Shown piece after piece: positions 37,613 through 52,300 of a stretch of DNA of 64,000 bases. Position 1 is the first letter of the stretch. Each line of letters begins with the position of its first letter. This DNA comes from Pampus argenteus (taxonomy: Eukaryota > Chordata > Actinopteri > Scombriformes > Stromateidae): the NCBI GenBank assembly GCA_036937835.1, contig CM072879.1, positions 990,001 to 1,054,000 on the forward strand, written 5' to 3'. The translations under genes were made by a program, and so were the position numbers. The notes under the pieces were generated by a model. That model made no database searches. It saw only the letters and a list, made by a program, of their open reading frames with translations, and was not told the origin of the DNA.

Positions 37613-37765
37613 TAATACAAAAAAAAATACTTTGCACTGAAATTCTTGCACAATGCAGCTGTTTGTACAACCTGGACATTTCACCATGGTGTTATACTGT
37701 TGTTGTTTTCCTTTTTCTATTTCATTGTATATACTTTGTCTTAAATTTAAATTTGGCTTTACTTT
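37613..37765 (+). mobile_element. truncated retroelement tail, copy H (153 bp)
   Basis: Same truncation junction as copies D and G. It is the last tail copy in the window. Confidence 0.65.
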
Positions 37766-39176
37766 ACAGGAATGACAATAGAGATAAAGACAATAGAGAT
37801 AAAGAGAATGACAATAGACATAACAGGAATGACAATAGAGATAAAGAAAATAGAGATAAAGAGAATGACAATAGAGATAAAGAGAATGACAATAGACATA
37901 ACAGGAATGACAATAGAGATAAAGAAAATAGAGATAAAGAGAATGACAATAGAGATAAAGAGAATGACAATAGACATAACAGGAATGACAAGAGAGATAA
38001 AGACAATAGAGACAAAGAGAATGACAATAGAGACAAAGAGAGTGACAATAGAGATAAAGACAATAGAGATAAAGAGAATGACAATAGACATAACAGGAAT
38101 GACAATAGAGATAAAGACAATAGAGATAAAGAAAATGACAATAGAGATAAAGACAATAGAGATAAAGAGAATGACAATAGAGATAAAGACAATAGAGATA
38201 AAGAGAATGACAATAGAGATAAAGAGAATGACAATAAACATAACAGGAATGACAATAGAGATAAAGACAATAGAGATAAAGAGAATGACAATAGAGATAA
38301 AGACAATAGAGATAAAGAGAATGACAATAGAGATAAAGAGAATGACAATAGACATAACAGGAATGACAATAGAGATAAAGACAATAGAGACAAAGAGAAT
38401 GACAATAGAGATAAAGACAATAGAGATAAAGAGAATGACAATAAACATAACAGGAATGACAATAGAGATAAAGACAATAGAGATAAAGAGAATGACAATA
38501 GACATAACAGGAATGACAATAGAGATAAAGACAATAGAGATAAAGAGAATGACAATAGAGATAAAGAGAATGACAATAGACATAACAGGAATGACAATAG
38601 AGATAAAGACAATAGAGACAAAGAGAATGACAATAGAGATAAAGACAATAGAGATAAAGAGAATGACAATAAACATAACAGGAATGACAATAGAGATAAA
38701 GACAATAGAGATAAAGAGAATGACAATAGACATAACAGGAATGACAATAGAGATAAAGACAATAGAGATAAAGAGAATGACAATAGACATAACAGGAATG
38801 ACAATAGAGATAAAGACAATAGAGATAAAGAGAATGACAATAGACATAACAGGAATGACAATAGAGATAAAGACAATAGAGATAAAGAGAATGACAATAG
38901 ACATAACAGGAATGACAATAGAGATAAAGACAATAGAGATAAAGAGAATGACAATAGACATAACAGGAATGACAATAGAGATAAAGACAATAGAGACAAA
39001 GAGAATGACAATAGAGATAAAGACAATAGAGATAAAGAGAATGACAATAGAGACAAAGAGAATGACAATAGAGATAGAGACAATAGAGATAAAGAGAATG
39101 ACAATAGACATAACAGGAATGACAATAGAGATAAAGACAATAGAGATGAAGAGAATGACAATAGAAATAAAGAGAA
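37766..39176 (+). repeat. minisatellite array with a regular 57-bp run
   Basis: Registers at 38,675, 38,732, 38,789, 38,846, 38,903 and 38,960. The array is 15 bp longer than 28,940-30,335. Confidence 0.93.
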
Positions 39177-39319
39177 TAAAAACCGCAAGCGGTGTTGTAG
39201 TCCCTCGCTCATGCTGCCCGCCGCTGCCCGACGTGTTACAGAGGTGCTGCAACGCTTGAAAAATAAATTCGGCTGTGAGAAATGCAGGAATCTGTAGGAT
39301 TTCAATAGGTTTTCAATAG
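39177..39319 (+). repeat. GC-rich cassette 19 (A-type)
   Basis: AATAAATTCGG and GCAACGCTTG, as in cassette 16; offset 8,841 bp. Confidence 0.9.
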
Positions 39320-42300
39320 AGATAAAGAGAATGACAATAGACATAACAGGAATGACAATTGAGATAAAGACAATAGAGATAAAGAGAACGACAATAGAGA
39401 TAAAGAGAATGACAATAGAGATAAAGAGAATGACAATAGAGATAAAGATAATGTCAATAGAGATAAAGACAATAGAGATAAAGATAATGACAATAGAATA
39501 AAAGAGAATGAAAATAGAGATAAAGAGAATGACAATAGAGATAAAGACAATAGAGATAACAGGAATGACAATAGAGATAAAGACAATAGACATAACAGGA
39601 ATGACAATAGAGATAAAGACAATAGAGATAAAGAGAATGACAATAGACATAACAGGAATGACAATAGAGATAAAGAAAATAGAGATAAAGAGAATGACAA
39701 TAGAGATAAAGAGGATGACAATAGACATAACAGGAATGACAATTGAGATAAAGACAATAGAGATAAAGAGAATGACAATAGACATAACAGGAATGACAAT
39801 TGAGATAAAGACAATAGAGATAAAGAGAACGACAATAGAATAAAAGAGAATGACAATAGAGATAAAGAGAATGACAATAGAGATAAAGACAATAGAGATA
39901 AAGAGAATGACAATAGAGATAAAGACAATAGAGATAAAGATAATGACAATAGAGATAAAGACAATAGAGATAACAGGAATGACAATAGAGATAAAGAGAA
40001 TGACAATAGACATAACAGGAATGACAATAGAGATTAAGACAATAGAGATAAAGTTAATGACAATAGAGATAAAGACAATAGAGTTAAAGAGAATGACAAT
40101 AGAGATAAAGAGAATGACAATAGAGATAAAGAGAATGACAATAGACATAACAGGAATGACAATAGAGATAAAGACAATAGAGACAAAGAGAATGACAATA
40201 GAGATAAAGACAATAGAGATAAAGAGAATGACAATAGACATAACAGGAATGACAATAGAGATAAAGACAATAGAGATAAAGAGAATGACAATAGAGATAA
40301 AGAGAATGACAATAGACATAACAGGAATGACAAGAGAGATAAAGACAATAGAGATAAAGAGAATGACAATAGACATAACAGGAAAGACAATAGAGATAAA
40401 TAGAATGACAATAGACATAACAGGAATGACAATTGAGATAAAGACAATAGAGATAAAGAGAACGACAATAGAATAAAAGAGAATGACAATAGAGATAAAG
40501 AGAATGACAATAGAGATAAAGACAATAGAGATAAAGAGAATGACAATAGAGATAAAGACAATAGAGATAAAGATAATGACAATAGAGATAAAGAGAATGA
40601 CAATAGACATAACAGGAATGACAATAGAGATAAAGACAATAGAGACAAAGAGAATGACAATAGAGACAAAGAGAATGACAATAGAAATAAAGACAATAGA
40701 GATAAAGAGAATGACAATAGACATAACAGGAATGACAATAGAGATAAAGACAATAGAGACAAAGAGAATGACAATAGAGATAAAGACAATAGAGATAAAG
40801 AGAATGACAATAGACATAACAGGAATGACAATAGAGATAAAGACAATAGAGACAAAGAGAATGACAATAGAGATAAAGACAATAGAGATAAAGAGAATGA
40901 CAATAGACATAACAGGAATGACAATAGAGATAAAGACAATAGAGATAAAGAGAACGACAATAGAGATAAAGAGAATGACAATAGAATAAAAGAGGATGAC
41001 AATAGAGATAAAGAGAACGACAATAGACATAACAGGAATGACAATTGAGATAAAGACAATAGAGATAAAGAGAATGACAATAGAGATAAAGAGAATGACA
41101 ATAGAGATAAAGATAATGTCAATAGAGATAAAGACAATAGAGATAAAGACAATGACAATAGAGATAAAGACACTAGAGATAACAGGAATGACAATAGAGA
41201 TAAAGACAATAGACATAACAGGAATGACAATAGAGATAAAGAGAATGACAATAGAGATAAAGAGAATGACAATAGACATAACAGGAATGACAAGAGAGAT
41301 AAAGACAATAGAGATAAAGAGAATGACAATAGACATAACAGGAATGACAATTGAGATAAAGACAATAGAGATAAAGAGAATGACAATAGACATAACAGGA
41401 ATGACAATTGAGATAAAGACAATAGAGATAAAGAGAACGACAATAGAATAAAAGAGAATGACAATAGAGATAAAGAGAATGACAATAGAGATAAAGACAA
41501 TAGAGATAAAGACAATAGAGATAAAGACAATAGAGATAAAGACAATAGAGATAAAGATAATGACAATAGAGATAAAGACAATAGAGATAACAGGAATGAC
41601 AATAGAGATAAAGAGAATGACAATAGACATAACAGGAATGACAATAGAGATTAAGACAATAGAGATAAAGTTAATGACAATAGAGATAAAGACAATAGAG
41701 TTAAAGAGAATGACAATAGAGATAAAGAGAATGACAATAGAGATAAAGAGAATGACAATAGACATAACAGGAATGACAATAGAGATAAAGACAATAGAGA
41801 CAAAGAGAATGACAATAGAAATAAAGACAATAGAGATAAAGAGAATGACAATAGACATAACAGGAATGACAATAGAGATAAAGACAATAGAGACAAAGAG
41901 AATGACAATAGAGATAAAGACAATAGAGATAAAGAGAATGACAATAGACATAACAGGAATGACAATTGAGATAAAGACAATAGAGATAAAGAGAACGACA
42001 ATAGAATAAAAGAGAATGACAATAGAGATAAAGAGAATGACAATAGAGATAAAGACAATAGAGATAAAGACAATAGAGATAAAGACAATAGAGATAAAGA
42101 TAATGACAATAGAGATAAAGACAATAGAGATAACAGGAATGACAATAGAGATAAAGAGAATGACAATAGACATAACAGGAATGACAATAGAGATTAAGAC
42201 AATAGAGATAAAGTTAATGACAATAGAGATAAAGACAATAGAGTTAAAGAGAATGACAATAGAGATAAAGAGAATGAAAATAGAGATAAAGAGAATGACA

Positions 42301-44866
42301 ATAGACATAACAGGAATGACAATAGAGATAAAGACAATAGAGACAAAGAGAATGACAATAGAGACAAAGAGAATGACAATAGAAATAAAGACAATAGAGA
42401 TAAAGAGAATGACAATAGACATAACAGGAATGACGATAGAGATAAAGACAATAGAGACAAAGAGAATGACAATAGAGATAAAGACAATAGAGATAAAGAG
42501 AATGACAATAGACATAACAGGAATGACAATTGAGATAAAGACAATAGAGATAAAGAGAACGACAATAGAATAAAAGAGAATGACAATAGAGATAAAGAGA
42601 ATGACAATAGAGATAAAGACAATAGAGATAAAGAGAATGACAATAGAGATAAAGACAATAGAGATAAAGATAATGACAATAGAGATAAAGACAATAGAGA
42701 TAACAGGAATGACAATAGAGATAAAGAGAATGACAATAGACATAACAGGAATGACAATAGAGATTAAGACAATAGAGATAAAGTTAATGACAATAGAGAT
42801 AAAGACAATAGAGTTAAAGAGAATGACAATAGAGATAAAGAGAATGTCAATAGAGATAAAGACAATAGAGATAAAGAGAATGACAATAAAGATAAAGACA
42901 ATAGAGATAACAGGAATGACAATAGAGATTAAGACAATAGAGATAAAGTTAATGACAATAGAGATAAAGACAATAGAGTTAAAGAGAATGACAATAGAGA
43001 TAAAGAGAATGACAATAGAGATAAAGAGAATGACAATAGACATAACAGGAATGACAATAGAGATAAAGACAATAGAGATAAAGAGAATGACAATAGAATA
43101 AAAGAGAATGACAATAGAGATAAAGAGAATGACAATAGAGATAAAGACAATAGAGTTAAAGAGAATGACAATAGAGATAAAGAGAATGACAATAGAGATA
43201 AAGAGAATGACAATAGACATAACAGGAATGACAATTGAGATAAAGACAATAGAGATAAAGAGAATGACAATAGAATAAAAGAGAATGACAATAGAGATAA
43301 AGAGAATGACAATAGAGATAAAGACAATAGAGTTAAAGACAATAGAGATAAAGATAATGACAATAGAGATAAAGACAATAGAGATAACAGGAATGACAAT
43401 AGAGATAAAGAGAATGACAATAGACATAACAGGAATGACAATAGAGATTAAGACAATAGAGATAAAGAGAACGACAATAGAGATAAAGAGAATGACAATA
43501 GAATAAAAGAGGATGACAATAGAGATAAAGAGAACGACAATAGAGATAAAGAGAATGACAATAGAATAAAAGAGAATGACAATAGAGATAAAGAGAATGA
43601 CAATAGAGATAAAGAGAATGTCAATAGAGATAAAGACAATAGAGATAAAGAGAATGACAATAAAGATAAAGACAATAGAGATAACAGGAATGACAATAGA
43701 GATAAAGACAATGACAATAGACATAACAGGAATGACAATAGAGATAAAGACAATGACAATAGACATAACAGGAATGACAATAGAGATAAAGACAATAGAG
43801 ATAAAGAGAATGACAATAGAGATAAAGACAATAGAGATAAAGAGAATGACAATAGAGATAAAGACAATAGAGATAAAGAGAATGACAATAGACATAACAG
43901 GAATGACAATAGAGATAAAGAGAATGACAATAGACATAACAAGAATGAAAATAGAGATAAAGACAATAGAGATAAAGAGAATGACAATAGAGATAAAGAG
44001 AATGACAATGGACATAACAGGAATGACAATAGAGATAAAGACAATAGAGATAAAGAGAATGACAATAGAGACAAAGAGAATGACAATAGAGATAGAGACA
44101 ATAGAGATAAAGAGAATGACAATAGACATAACAGGAATGACAATAGAGATAAAGACAATAGAGACAAAGAGAGTGACAATAGAGATAAAGACAATAGAGA
44201 TAAAGAGAATGACAATAGACATAACAGGAATGACAATAGAGATAAAGACAATAGAGATAAAGACAATAGAGATAAAGAGAATGACAATAGAGATAAAGAC
44301 AATAGAGATAAAGAGAATGACAATAGAGATAAAGACAATAGAGATAAAGAGAATGACAATAGAGATAAAGAGAATGACAATAGACATAACAGGAATGACA
44401 ATAGAGATAAAGACAATAGAGATAAAGAGAATGACAATAGACATAACAGGAATGACAATAGAGATAAAGACAATAGAGACAAAGAGAATGACAATAGAGA
44501 TAAAGACAATAGAGATAAAGACAATAGAGATAAAGAGAATGACAATAAACATAACAGGAATGACAATAGAGATAAAGACAATAGAGATAAAGAGAATGAC
44601 AATAGACATAACAGGAATGACAATAGAGAAAAAGACAATAGAGATAAAGAGAATGACAATAGAGATAAAGAGAATGACAATAGACATAACAGGAATGACA
44701 ATAGAGATAAAGACAATAGAGACAAAGAGAATGACAATAGAGATAAAGACAATAGAGATAAAGAGAATGACAATAGACATAACAGGAATGACAATAGAGA
44801 TAAAGACAATAGAGATAAAGAGAATGACAATAGAGATAAAGAGAATGACAATAGAAATGAAGAGAA
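39320..44866 (+). repeat. minisatellite array, 5.55 kb
   Basis: GATTAAG markers at 40,032, 41,649, 42,192, 42,762, 42,927 and 43,446, with spacings of 543, 570 and 165 bp as near 17 kb. After 43.6 kb it switches to a stretch with AATAGAGATAGAGAC, AAAGAGAGTGAC and AATAGAGAAAAAGAC (44,624), which also appears at 48.9 kb. Confidence 0.92.
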
Positions 44867-45009
44867 TTAAAACCGCAAGCGGTGTTGTAGTCCCTCGCTC
44901 ATGCCGCCCGCCGCTGCCCGACGTGTTACAGAGGTGCTGCAACGCTTGAAAAATAAATGCGGCTGTGAGAAATGCAGGAATCTGTAGGATTTCAATAGGT
45001 TTTCAATAG
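44867..45009 (+). repeat. GC-rich cassette 20 (T-type)
   Basis: T-type with AAATGAAGAG lead-in. The array class changes back here from A-type cassettes (12-19) to T-type. Confidence 0.9.
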
Positions 45010-48000
45010 AGATAAAGAGAATGACAATAGACATAACAGGAATGACAATTGAGATAAAGACAATAGAGATAAAGAGAACGACAATAGAGATAAAGAGAAT
45101 GACAATAGAGATAAAGAGAATGACAATAGAGATAAAGATAATGTCAATAGAGATAAAGACAATAGAGATAAAGACAATGACAATAGAGATAAAGACACTA
45201 GAGATAACAGGAATGACAATAGAGATAAAGACAATAGACATAACAGGAATGACAATAGAGATAAAGACAATAGAGATAAAGAGAATGACAATAGAGATAA
45301 AGAGAATGACAATAGACATAACAGGAATGACAAGAGAGATAAAGACAATAGAGATAAAGAGAATGACAATAGACATAACAGGAATGACAATTGAGATAAA
45401 GACAATAGAGATAAAGAGAATGACAATAGACATAACAGGAATGACAATTGAGATAAAGACAATAGAGATAAAGAGAACGACAATAGAATAAAAGAGAATG
45501 ACAATAGAGATAAAGAGAATGACAATAGAGATAAAGACAATAGAGATAAAGACAATAGAGATAAAGATAATGACAATAGAGATAAAGACAATAGAGATAA
45601 CAGGAATGACAATAGAGATAAAGAGAATGACAATAGACATAACAGGAATGACAATAGAGATTAAGACAATAGAGATAAAGTTAATGACAATAGAGATAAA
45701 GACAATAGAGTTAAAGAGAATGACAATAGAGATAAAGAGAATGACAATAGAAATAAAGACAATAGAGATAAAGAGAATGACAATAGACATAACAGGAATG
45801 ACAATAGAGATAAAGACAATAGAGACAAAGAGAATGACAATAGAGATAAAGACAATAGAGATAAAGAGAATGACAATAGACATAACAGGAATGACAATAG
45901 AGATAAAGACAATAGAGATAAAGAGAATGACAATAGAGATAAAGAGAATGACAATAGACATAACAGGAATGACAAGAGAGATAAAGACAATAGAGATAAA
46001 GAGAATGACAATAGACATAACAGGAATGACAATTGAGATAAAGACAATAGAGATAAAGAGAATGACAATAGACATAACAGGAATGACAATTGAGATAAAG
46101 ACAATAGAGATAAAGAGAACGACAATAGAATAAAAGAGAATGACAATAGAGATAAAGAGAATGACAATAGAGATAAAGACAATAGAGATAAAGACAATAG
46201 AGATAAAGATAATGACAATAGAGATAAAGACAATAGAGATAACAGGAATGACAATAGAGATAAAGAGAATGACAATAGATATAACAGGAATGACAATAGA
46301 GATTAAGACAATAGAGTTAAAGAGAATGACAATAGAGATAAAGAGAATGACAATAGACATAACAGGAATGACAATAGAGATAAAGACAATAGAGACAAAG
46401 AGAATGACAATAGAAATAAAGACAATAGAGATAAAGAGAATGACAATAGACATAACAGGAATGACAATAGAGATAAAGACAATAGAGACAAAGAGAATGA
46501 CAATAGAGATAAAGACAATAGAGATAAAGAGAATGACAATAGACATAACAGGAATGACAATAGAGATAAAGACAATAGAGATAAAGAGAACGACAATAGA
46601 GATAAAGAGAATGACAATAGAATAAAAGAGGATGACAATAGAGATAAAGAGAACGACAATAGAGATAAAGAGAATGACAATAGAATAAAAGAGAATGACA
46701 ATAGAGATAAAGAGAATGACAATAGAGATAAAGAGAATGTCAATAGAGATAAAGACAATAGAGATAAAGAGAATGACAATAAAGATAAAGACAATAGAGA
46801 TAACAGGAATGACAATAGAGATAAAGACAATGACAATAGACATAACAGGAATGACAATAGAGATAAAGACAATGACAATAGACATAACAGGAATGACAAT
46901 AGAGATAAAGACAATAGAGATAAAGAGAATGACAATAGAGATAAAGACAATAGAGATAAAGAGAATGACAATAGAGATAAAGACAATAGAGATAAAGAGA
47001 ATGACAATAGACATAACAGGAATGACAATAGAGATAAAGAGAATGACAATAGACATAACAAGAATGAAAATAGAGATAAAGACAATAGAGATAAAGAGAA
47101 TGACAATAGAGATAAAGAGAATGACAATGGACATAACAGGAATGACAATAGAGATAAAGACAATAGAGATAAAGAGAATGACAATAGAGACAAAGAGAAT
47201 GACAATAGAGATAGAGACAATAGAGATAAAGAGAATGACAATAGACATAACAGGAATTACAATAGAGATAAAGACAATAGAGACAAAGAGAGTGACAATA
47301 GAGATAAAGACAATAGAGATAAAGAGAATGACAATAGACATAACAGGAATGACAATAGAGATAAAGACAATAGAGATAAAGACAATAGAGATAAAGAGAA
47401 TGACAATAGAGATAAAGAGAATGACAATAGAGATAAAGACAATAGAGATAAAGAGCATGACAATAGAGATAAAGAGAATGACAATAGACATAACAGGAAT
47501 GACAATAGAGATAAAGACAATAGAGATAAAGAGAATGACAATAGACATAACAGGAATGACAATAGAGATAAAGACAATAGAGATAAAGAGATTGAAAATA
47601 GAGATAAAGAGAATGACAATAGACATAACAGGAATGACAATAGAGATAAAGACAATAGAGACAAAGAGAATGACAATAGAGATAAAGACAATAGAGATAA
47701 AGACAATAGAGATAAAGAGAATGACAATAAACATAACAGGAATGACAATAGAGATAAAGACAATAGAGATAAAGAGAATGACAATAGACATAACAGGAAT
47801 GACAATTGACATAAAGACAATAGAGATAAAGAGAACAACAATAGAGATAAAGAGAATGACAATAGAGATAAAGACAATAGAGATAAAGAGAATGACAATA
47901 GAGATAAAGAGAATGACAATAGACATAACAGGAATTACAATAGAGATAAAGACAATAGAGATAAAGAGAATGACAATAGAGATAAAGACAATAGAGATAA

Positions 48001-48462
48001 AGAGAATGACAATAGAGATAAAGACAATAGAGATAACAGTAATGACAATAGAGATAAAGAGAATGACAATAGACATAACAGGAATGACAATAGAGATAAA
48101 GACAATAGAGATAAAGAGAATGACAATAAACATAACAGGAATGACAATAGAGATAAAGACAATAGAGATAAAGAGAATGACAATAGACATAACAGGAATG
48201 ACAATTGAGATAAAGACAATAGAGATAAAGACAATAGAGTTAAAGAGAATGACAATAGAGATAAAGAGAATGACAATAGAGATAAAGAGAATGACAATAG
48301 ACATAACAGGAATGACAATAGAGATAAAGACAATAGAGACAAAGAGAATGACAATAGAGATAAAGACAATAGAGATAAAGAGAATGACAATAGACATAAC
48401 AGGAATGACAATAGAGATAAAGACAATAGAGATAAAGAGAATGACAATAGAAATGAAGAGAA
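45010..48462 (+). repeat. minisatellite array, 3.45 kb
   Basis: GATTAAG at 45,659 and 46,301. Rare modules AATAGATATAACAGG (46,276), AAAGAGCATGAC, AAAGAGATTGAAAATAG and AATTGACATAAAGAC help anchor the copy at 49.3-52.7 kb. Confidence 0.92.
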
Positions 48463-48605
48463 TTAAAACCGCAAGCGGTGTTGTAGTCCCTCGCTCATGC
48501 CGCCCGCCGCTGCCCGACGTGTTACAGAGGTGCTGCAACGCTTGAAAAATAAATGCGGCTGTGAGAAATGCAGGAATCTGTAGGATTTCAATAGGTTTTC
48601 AATAG
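48463..48605 (+). repeat. GC-rich cassette 21 (T-type) at a duplication junction
   Basis: T-type core, but followed by AGAATGACAATAGAG instead of the usual AGATAAAGAGAATGAC. Confidence 0.9.
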
Positions 48606-49158
48606 AGAATGACAATAGAGATAAAGACAATAGAGATAAAGAGAATGACAATAGAGATAAAGAGAATGACAATAGACATAACAGGAATGACAATAGAGAT
48701 AAAGACAATAGAGATAAAGAGAATGACAATAGACATAACAGGAATGACAATAGAGATAAAGACAATAGAGACAAAGAGAATGACAATAGAGATAAAGACA
48801 ATAGAGATAAAGACAATAGAGATAAAGAGAATGACAATAAACATAACAGGAATGACAATAGAGATAAAGACAATAGAGATAAAGAGAATGACAATAGACA
48901 TAACAGGAATGACAATAGAGAAAAAGACAATAGAGATAAAGAGAATGACAATAGAGATAAAGAGAATGACAATAGACATAACAGGAATGACAATAGAGAT
49001 AAAGACAATAGAGACAAAGAGAATGACAATAGAGATAAAGACAATAGAGATAAAGAGAATGACAATAGACATAACAGGAATGACAATAGAGATAAAGACA
49101 ATAGAGATAAAGAGAATGACAATAGAGATAAAGAGAATGACAATAGAAATGAAGAGAA
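48606..49158 (+). repeat. minisatellite array, 553 bp, start of duplicated segment
   Basis: Copy of 44,314-44,866 at an offset of 4,292 bp, including AATAGAGAAAAAGAC near 48,916. Confidence 0.92.
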
Positions 49159-49301
49159 TTAAAACCGCAAGCGGTGTTGTAGTCCCTCGCTCATGCCGCC
49201 CGCCGCTGCCCGACGTGTTACAGAGGTGCTGCAACGCTTGAAAAATAAATGCGGCTGTGAGAAATGCAGGAATCTGTAGGATTTCAATAGGTTTTCAATA
49301 G
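49159..49301 (+). repeat. GC-rich cassette 22 (T-type)
   Basis: Copy of cassette 20 with no difference that I can see. Confidence 0.9.
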
Positions 49302-52300
49302 AGATAAAGAGAATGACAATAGACATAACAGGAATGACAATTGAGATAAAGACAATAGAGATAAAGAGAACGACAATAGAGATAAAGAGAATGACAATAG
49401 AGATAAAGAGAATGACAATAGAGATAAAGATAATGTCAATAGAGATAAAGACAATAGAGATAAAGACAATGACAATAGAGATAAAGACACTAGAGATAAC
49501 AGGAATGACAATAGAGATAAAGACAATAGACATAACAGGAATGACAATAGAGATAAAGACAATAGAGATAAAGAGAATGACAATAGAGATAAAGAGAATG
49601 ACAATAGACATAACAGGAATGACAAGAGAGATAAAGACAATAGAGATAAAGAGAATGACAATAGACATAACAGGAATGACAATTGAGATAAAGACAATAG
49701 AGATAAAGAGAATGACAATAGACATAACAGGAATGACAATTGAGATAAAGACAATAGAGATAAAGAGAACGACAATAGAATAAAAGAGAATGACAATAGA
49801 GATAAAGAGAATGACAATAGAGATAAAGACAATAGAGATAAAGACAATAGAGATAAAGATAATGACAATAGAGATAAAGACAATAGAGATAACAGGAATG
49901 ACAATAGAGATAAAGAGAATGACAATAGACATAACAGGAATGACAATAGAGATTAAGACAATAGAGATAAAGTTAATGACAATAGAGATAAAGACAATAG
50001 AGTTAAAGAGAATGACAATAGAGATAAAGAGAATGACAATAGAAATAAAGACAATAGAGATAAAGAGAATGACAATAGACATAACAGGAATGACAATAGA
50101 GATAAAGACAATAGAGACAAAGAGAATGACAATAGAGATAAAGACAATAGAGATAAAGAGAATGACAATAGACATAACAGGAATGACAATAGAGATAAAG
50201 ACAATAGAGATAAAGAGAATGACAATAGAGATAAAGAGAATGACAATAGACATAACAGGAATGACAAGAGAGATAAAGACAATAGAGATAAAGAGAATGA
50301 CAATAGACATAACAGGAATGACAATTGAGATAAAGACAATAGAGATAAAGAGAATGACAATAGACATAACAGGAATGACAATTGAGATAAAGACAATAGA
50401 GATAAAGAGAACGACAATAGAATAAAAGAGAATGACAATAGAGATAAAGAGAATGACAATAGAGATAAAGACAATAGAGATAAAGACAATAGAGATAAAG
50501 ATAATGACAATAGAGATAAAGACAATAGAGATAACAGGAATGACAATAGAGATAAAGAGAATGACAATAGACATAACAGGAATGACAATAGAGATTAAGA
50601 CAATAGAGTTAAAGAGAATGACAATAGAGATAAAGAGAATGACAATAGACATAACAGGAATGACAATAGAGATAAAGACAATAGAGACAAAGAGAATGAC
50701 AATAGAAATAAAGACAATAGAGATAAAGAGAATGACAATAGACATAACAGGAATGACAATAGAGATAAAGACAATAGAGACAAAGAGAATGACAATAGAG
50801 ATAAAGACAATAGAGATAAAGAGAATGACAATAGACATAACAGGAATGACAATAGAGATAAAGACAATAGAGATAAAGAGAACGACAATAGAGATAAAGA
50901 GAATGACAATAGAATAAAAGAGGATGACAATAGAGATAAAGAGAACGACAATAGAGATAAAGAGAATGACAATAGAATAAAAGAGAATGACAATAGAGAT
51001 AAAGAGAATGACAATAGAGATAAAGAGAATGTCAATAGAGATAAAGACAATAGAGATAAAGAGAATGACAATAAAGATAAAGACAATAGAGATAACAGGA
51101 ATGACAATAGAGATAAAGACAATGACAATAGACATAACAGGAATGACAATAGAGATAAAGACAATGACAATAGACATAACAGGAATGACAATAGAGATAA
51201 AGACAATAGAGATAAAGAGAATGACAATAGAGATAAAGACAATAGAGATAAAGAGAATGACAATAGAGATAAAGACAATAGAGATAAAGAGAATGACAAT
51301 AGACATAACAGGAATGACAATAGAGATAAAGAGAATGACAATAGACATAACAAGAATGAAAATAGAGATAAAGACAATAGAGATAAAGAGAATGACAATA
51401 GAGATAAAGAGAATGACAATGGACATAACAGGAATGACAATAGAGATAAAGACAATAGAGATAAAGAGAATGACAATAGAGACAAAGAGAATGACAATAG
51501 AGATAGAGACAATAGAGATAAAGAGAATGACAATAGACATAACAGGAATTACAATAGAGATAAAGACAATAGAGACAAAGAGAGTGACAATAGAGATAAA
51601 GACAATAGAGATAAAGAGAATGACAATAGACATAACAGGAATGACAATAGAGATAAAGACAATAGAGATAAAGACAATAGAGATAAAGAGAATGACAATA
51701 GAGATAAAGAGAATGACAATAGAGATAAAGACAATAGAGATAAAGAGCATGACAATAGAGATAAAGAGAATGACAATAGACATAACAGGAATGACAATAG
51801 AGATAAAGACAATAGAGATAAAGAGAATGACAATAGACATAACAGGAATGACAATAGAGATAAAGACAATAGAGATAAAGAGATTGAAAATAGAGATAAA
51901 GAGAATGACAATAGACATAACAGGAATGACAATAGAGATAAAGACAATAGAGACAAAGAGAATGACAATAGAGATAAAGACAATAGAGATAAAGACAATA
52001 GAGATAAAGAGAATGACAATAAACATAACAGGAATGACAATAGAGATAAAGACAATAGAGATAAAGAGAATGACAATAGACATAACAGGAATGACAATTG
52101 ACATAAAGACAATAGAGATAAAGAGAACAACAATAGAGATAAAGAGAATGACAATAGAGATAAAGACAATAGAGATAAAGAGAATGACAATAGAGATAAA
52201 GAGAATGACAATAGACATAACAGGAATTACAATAGAGATAAAGACAATAGAGATAAAGAGAATGACAATAGAGATAAAGACAATAGAGATAAAGAGAATG

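Larger units (their letters stand above)
35715..43590 (+). repeat. 8.8-kb tandem segment, unit 2 (about 7.9 kb)
   Basis: Partner of 26,890-35,705, shorter by the 942-bp block. Contains cassettes 17-19 and tail H. The right limit is approximate: similarity stops being collinear after the GATTAAG at 43,446. Confidence 0.83.
44314..48605 (+). repeat. 4.29-kb tandem segment, unit 1
   Basis: Repeated at 48,606-52,882. Cassettes 20 and 22 are 4,292 bp apart, and 21 and 23 are 4,277 bp apart, a one-module difference near 48,235. Confidence 0.9.
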
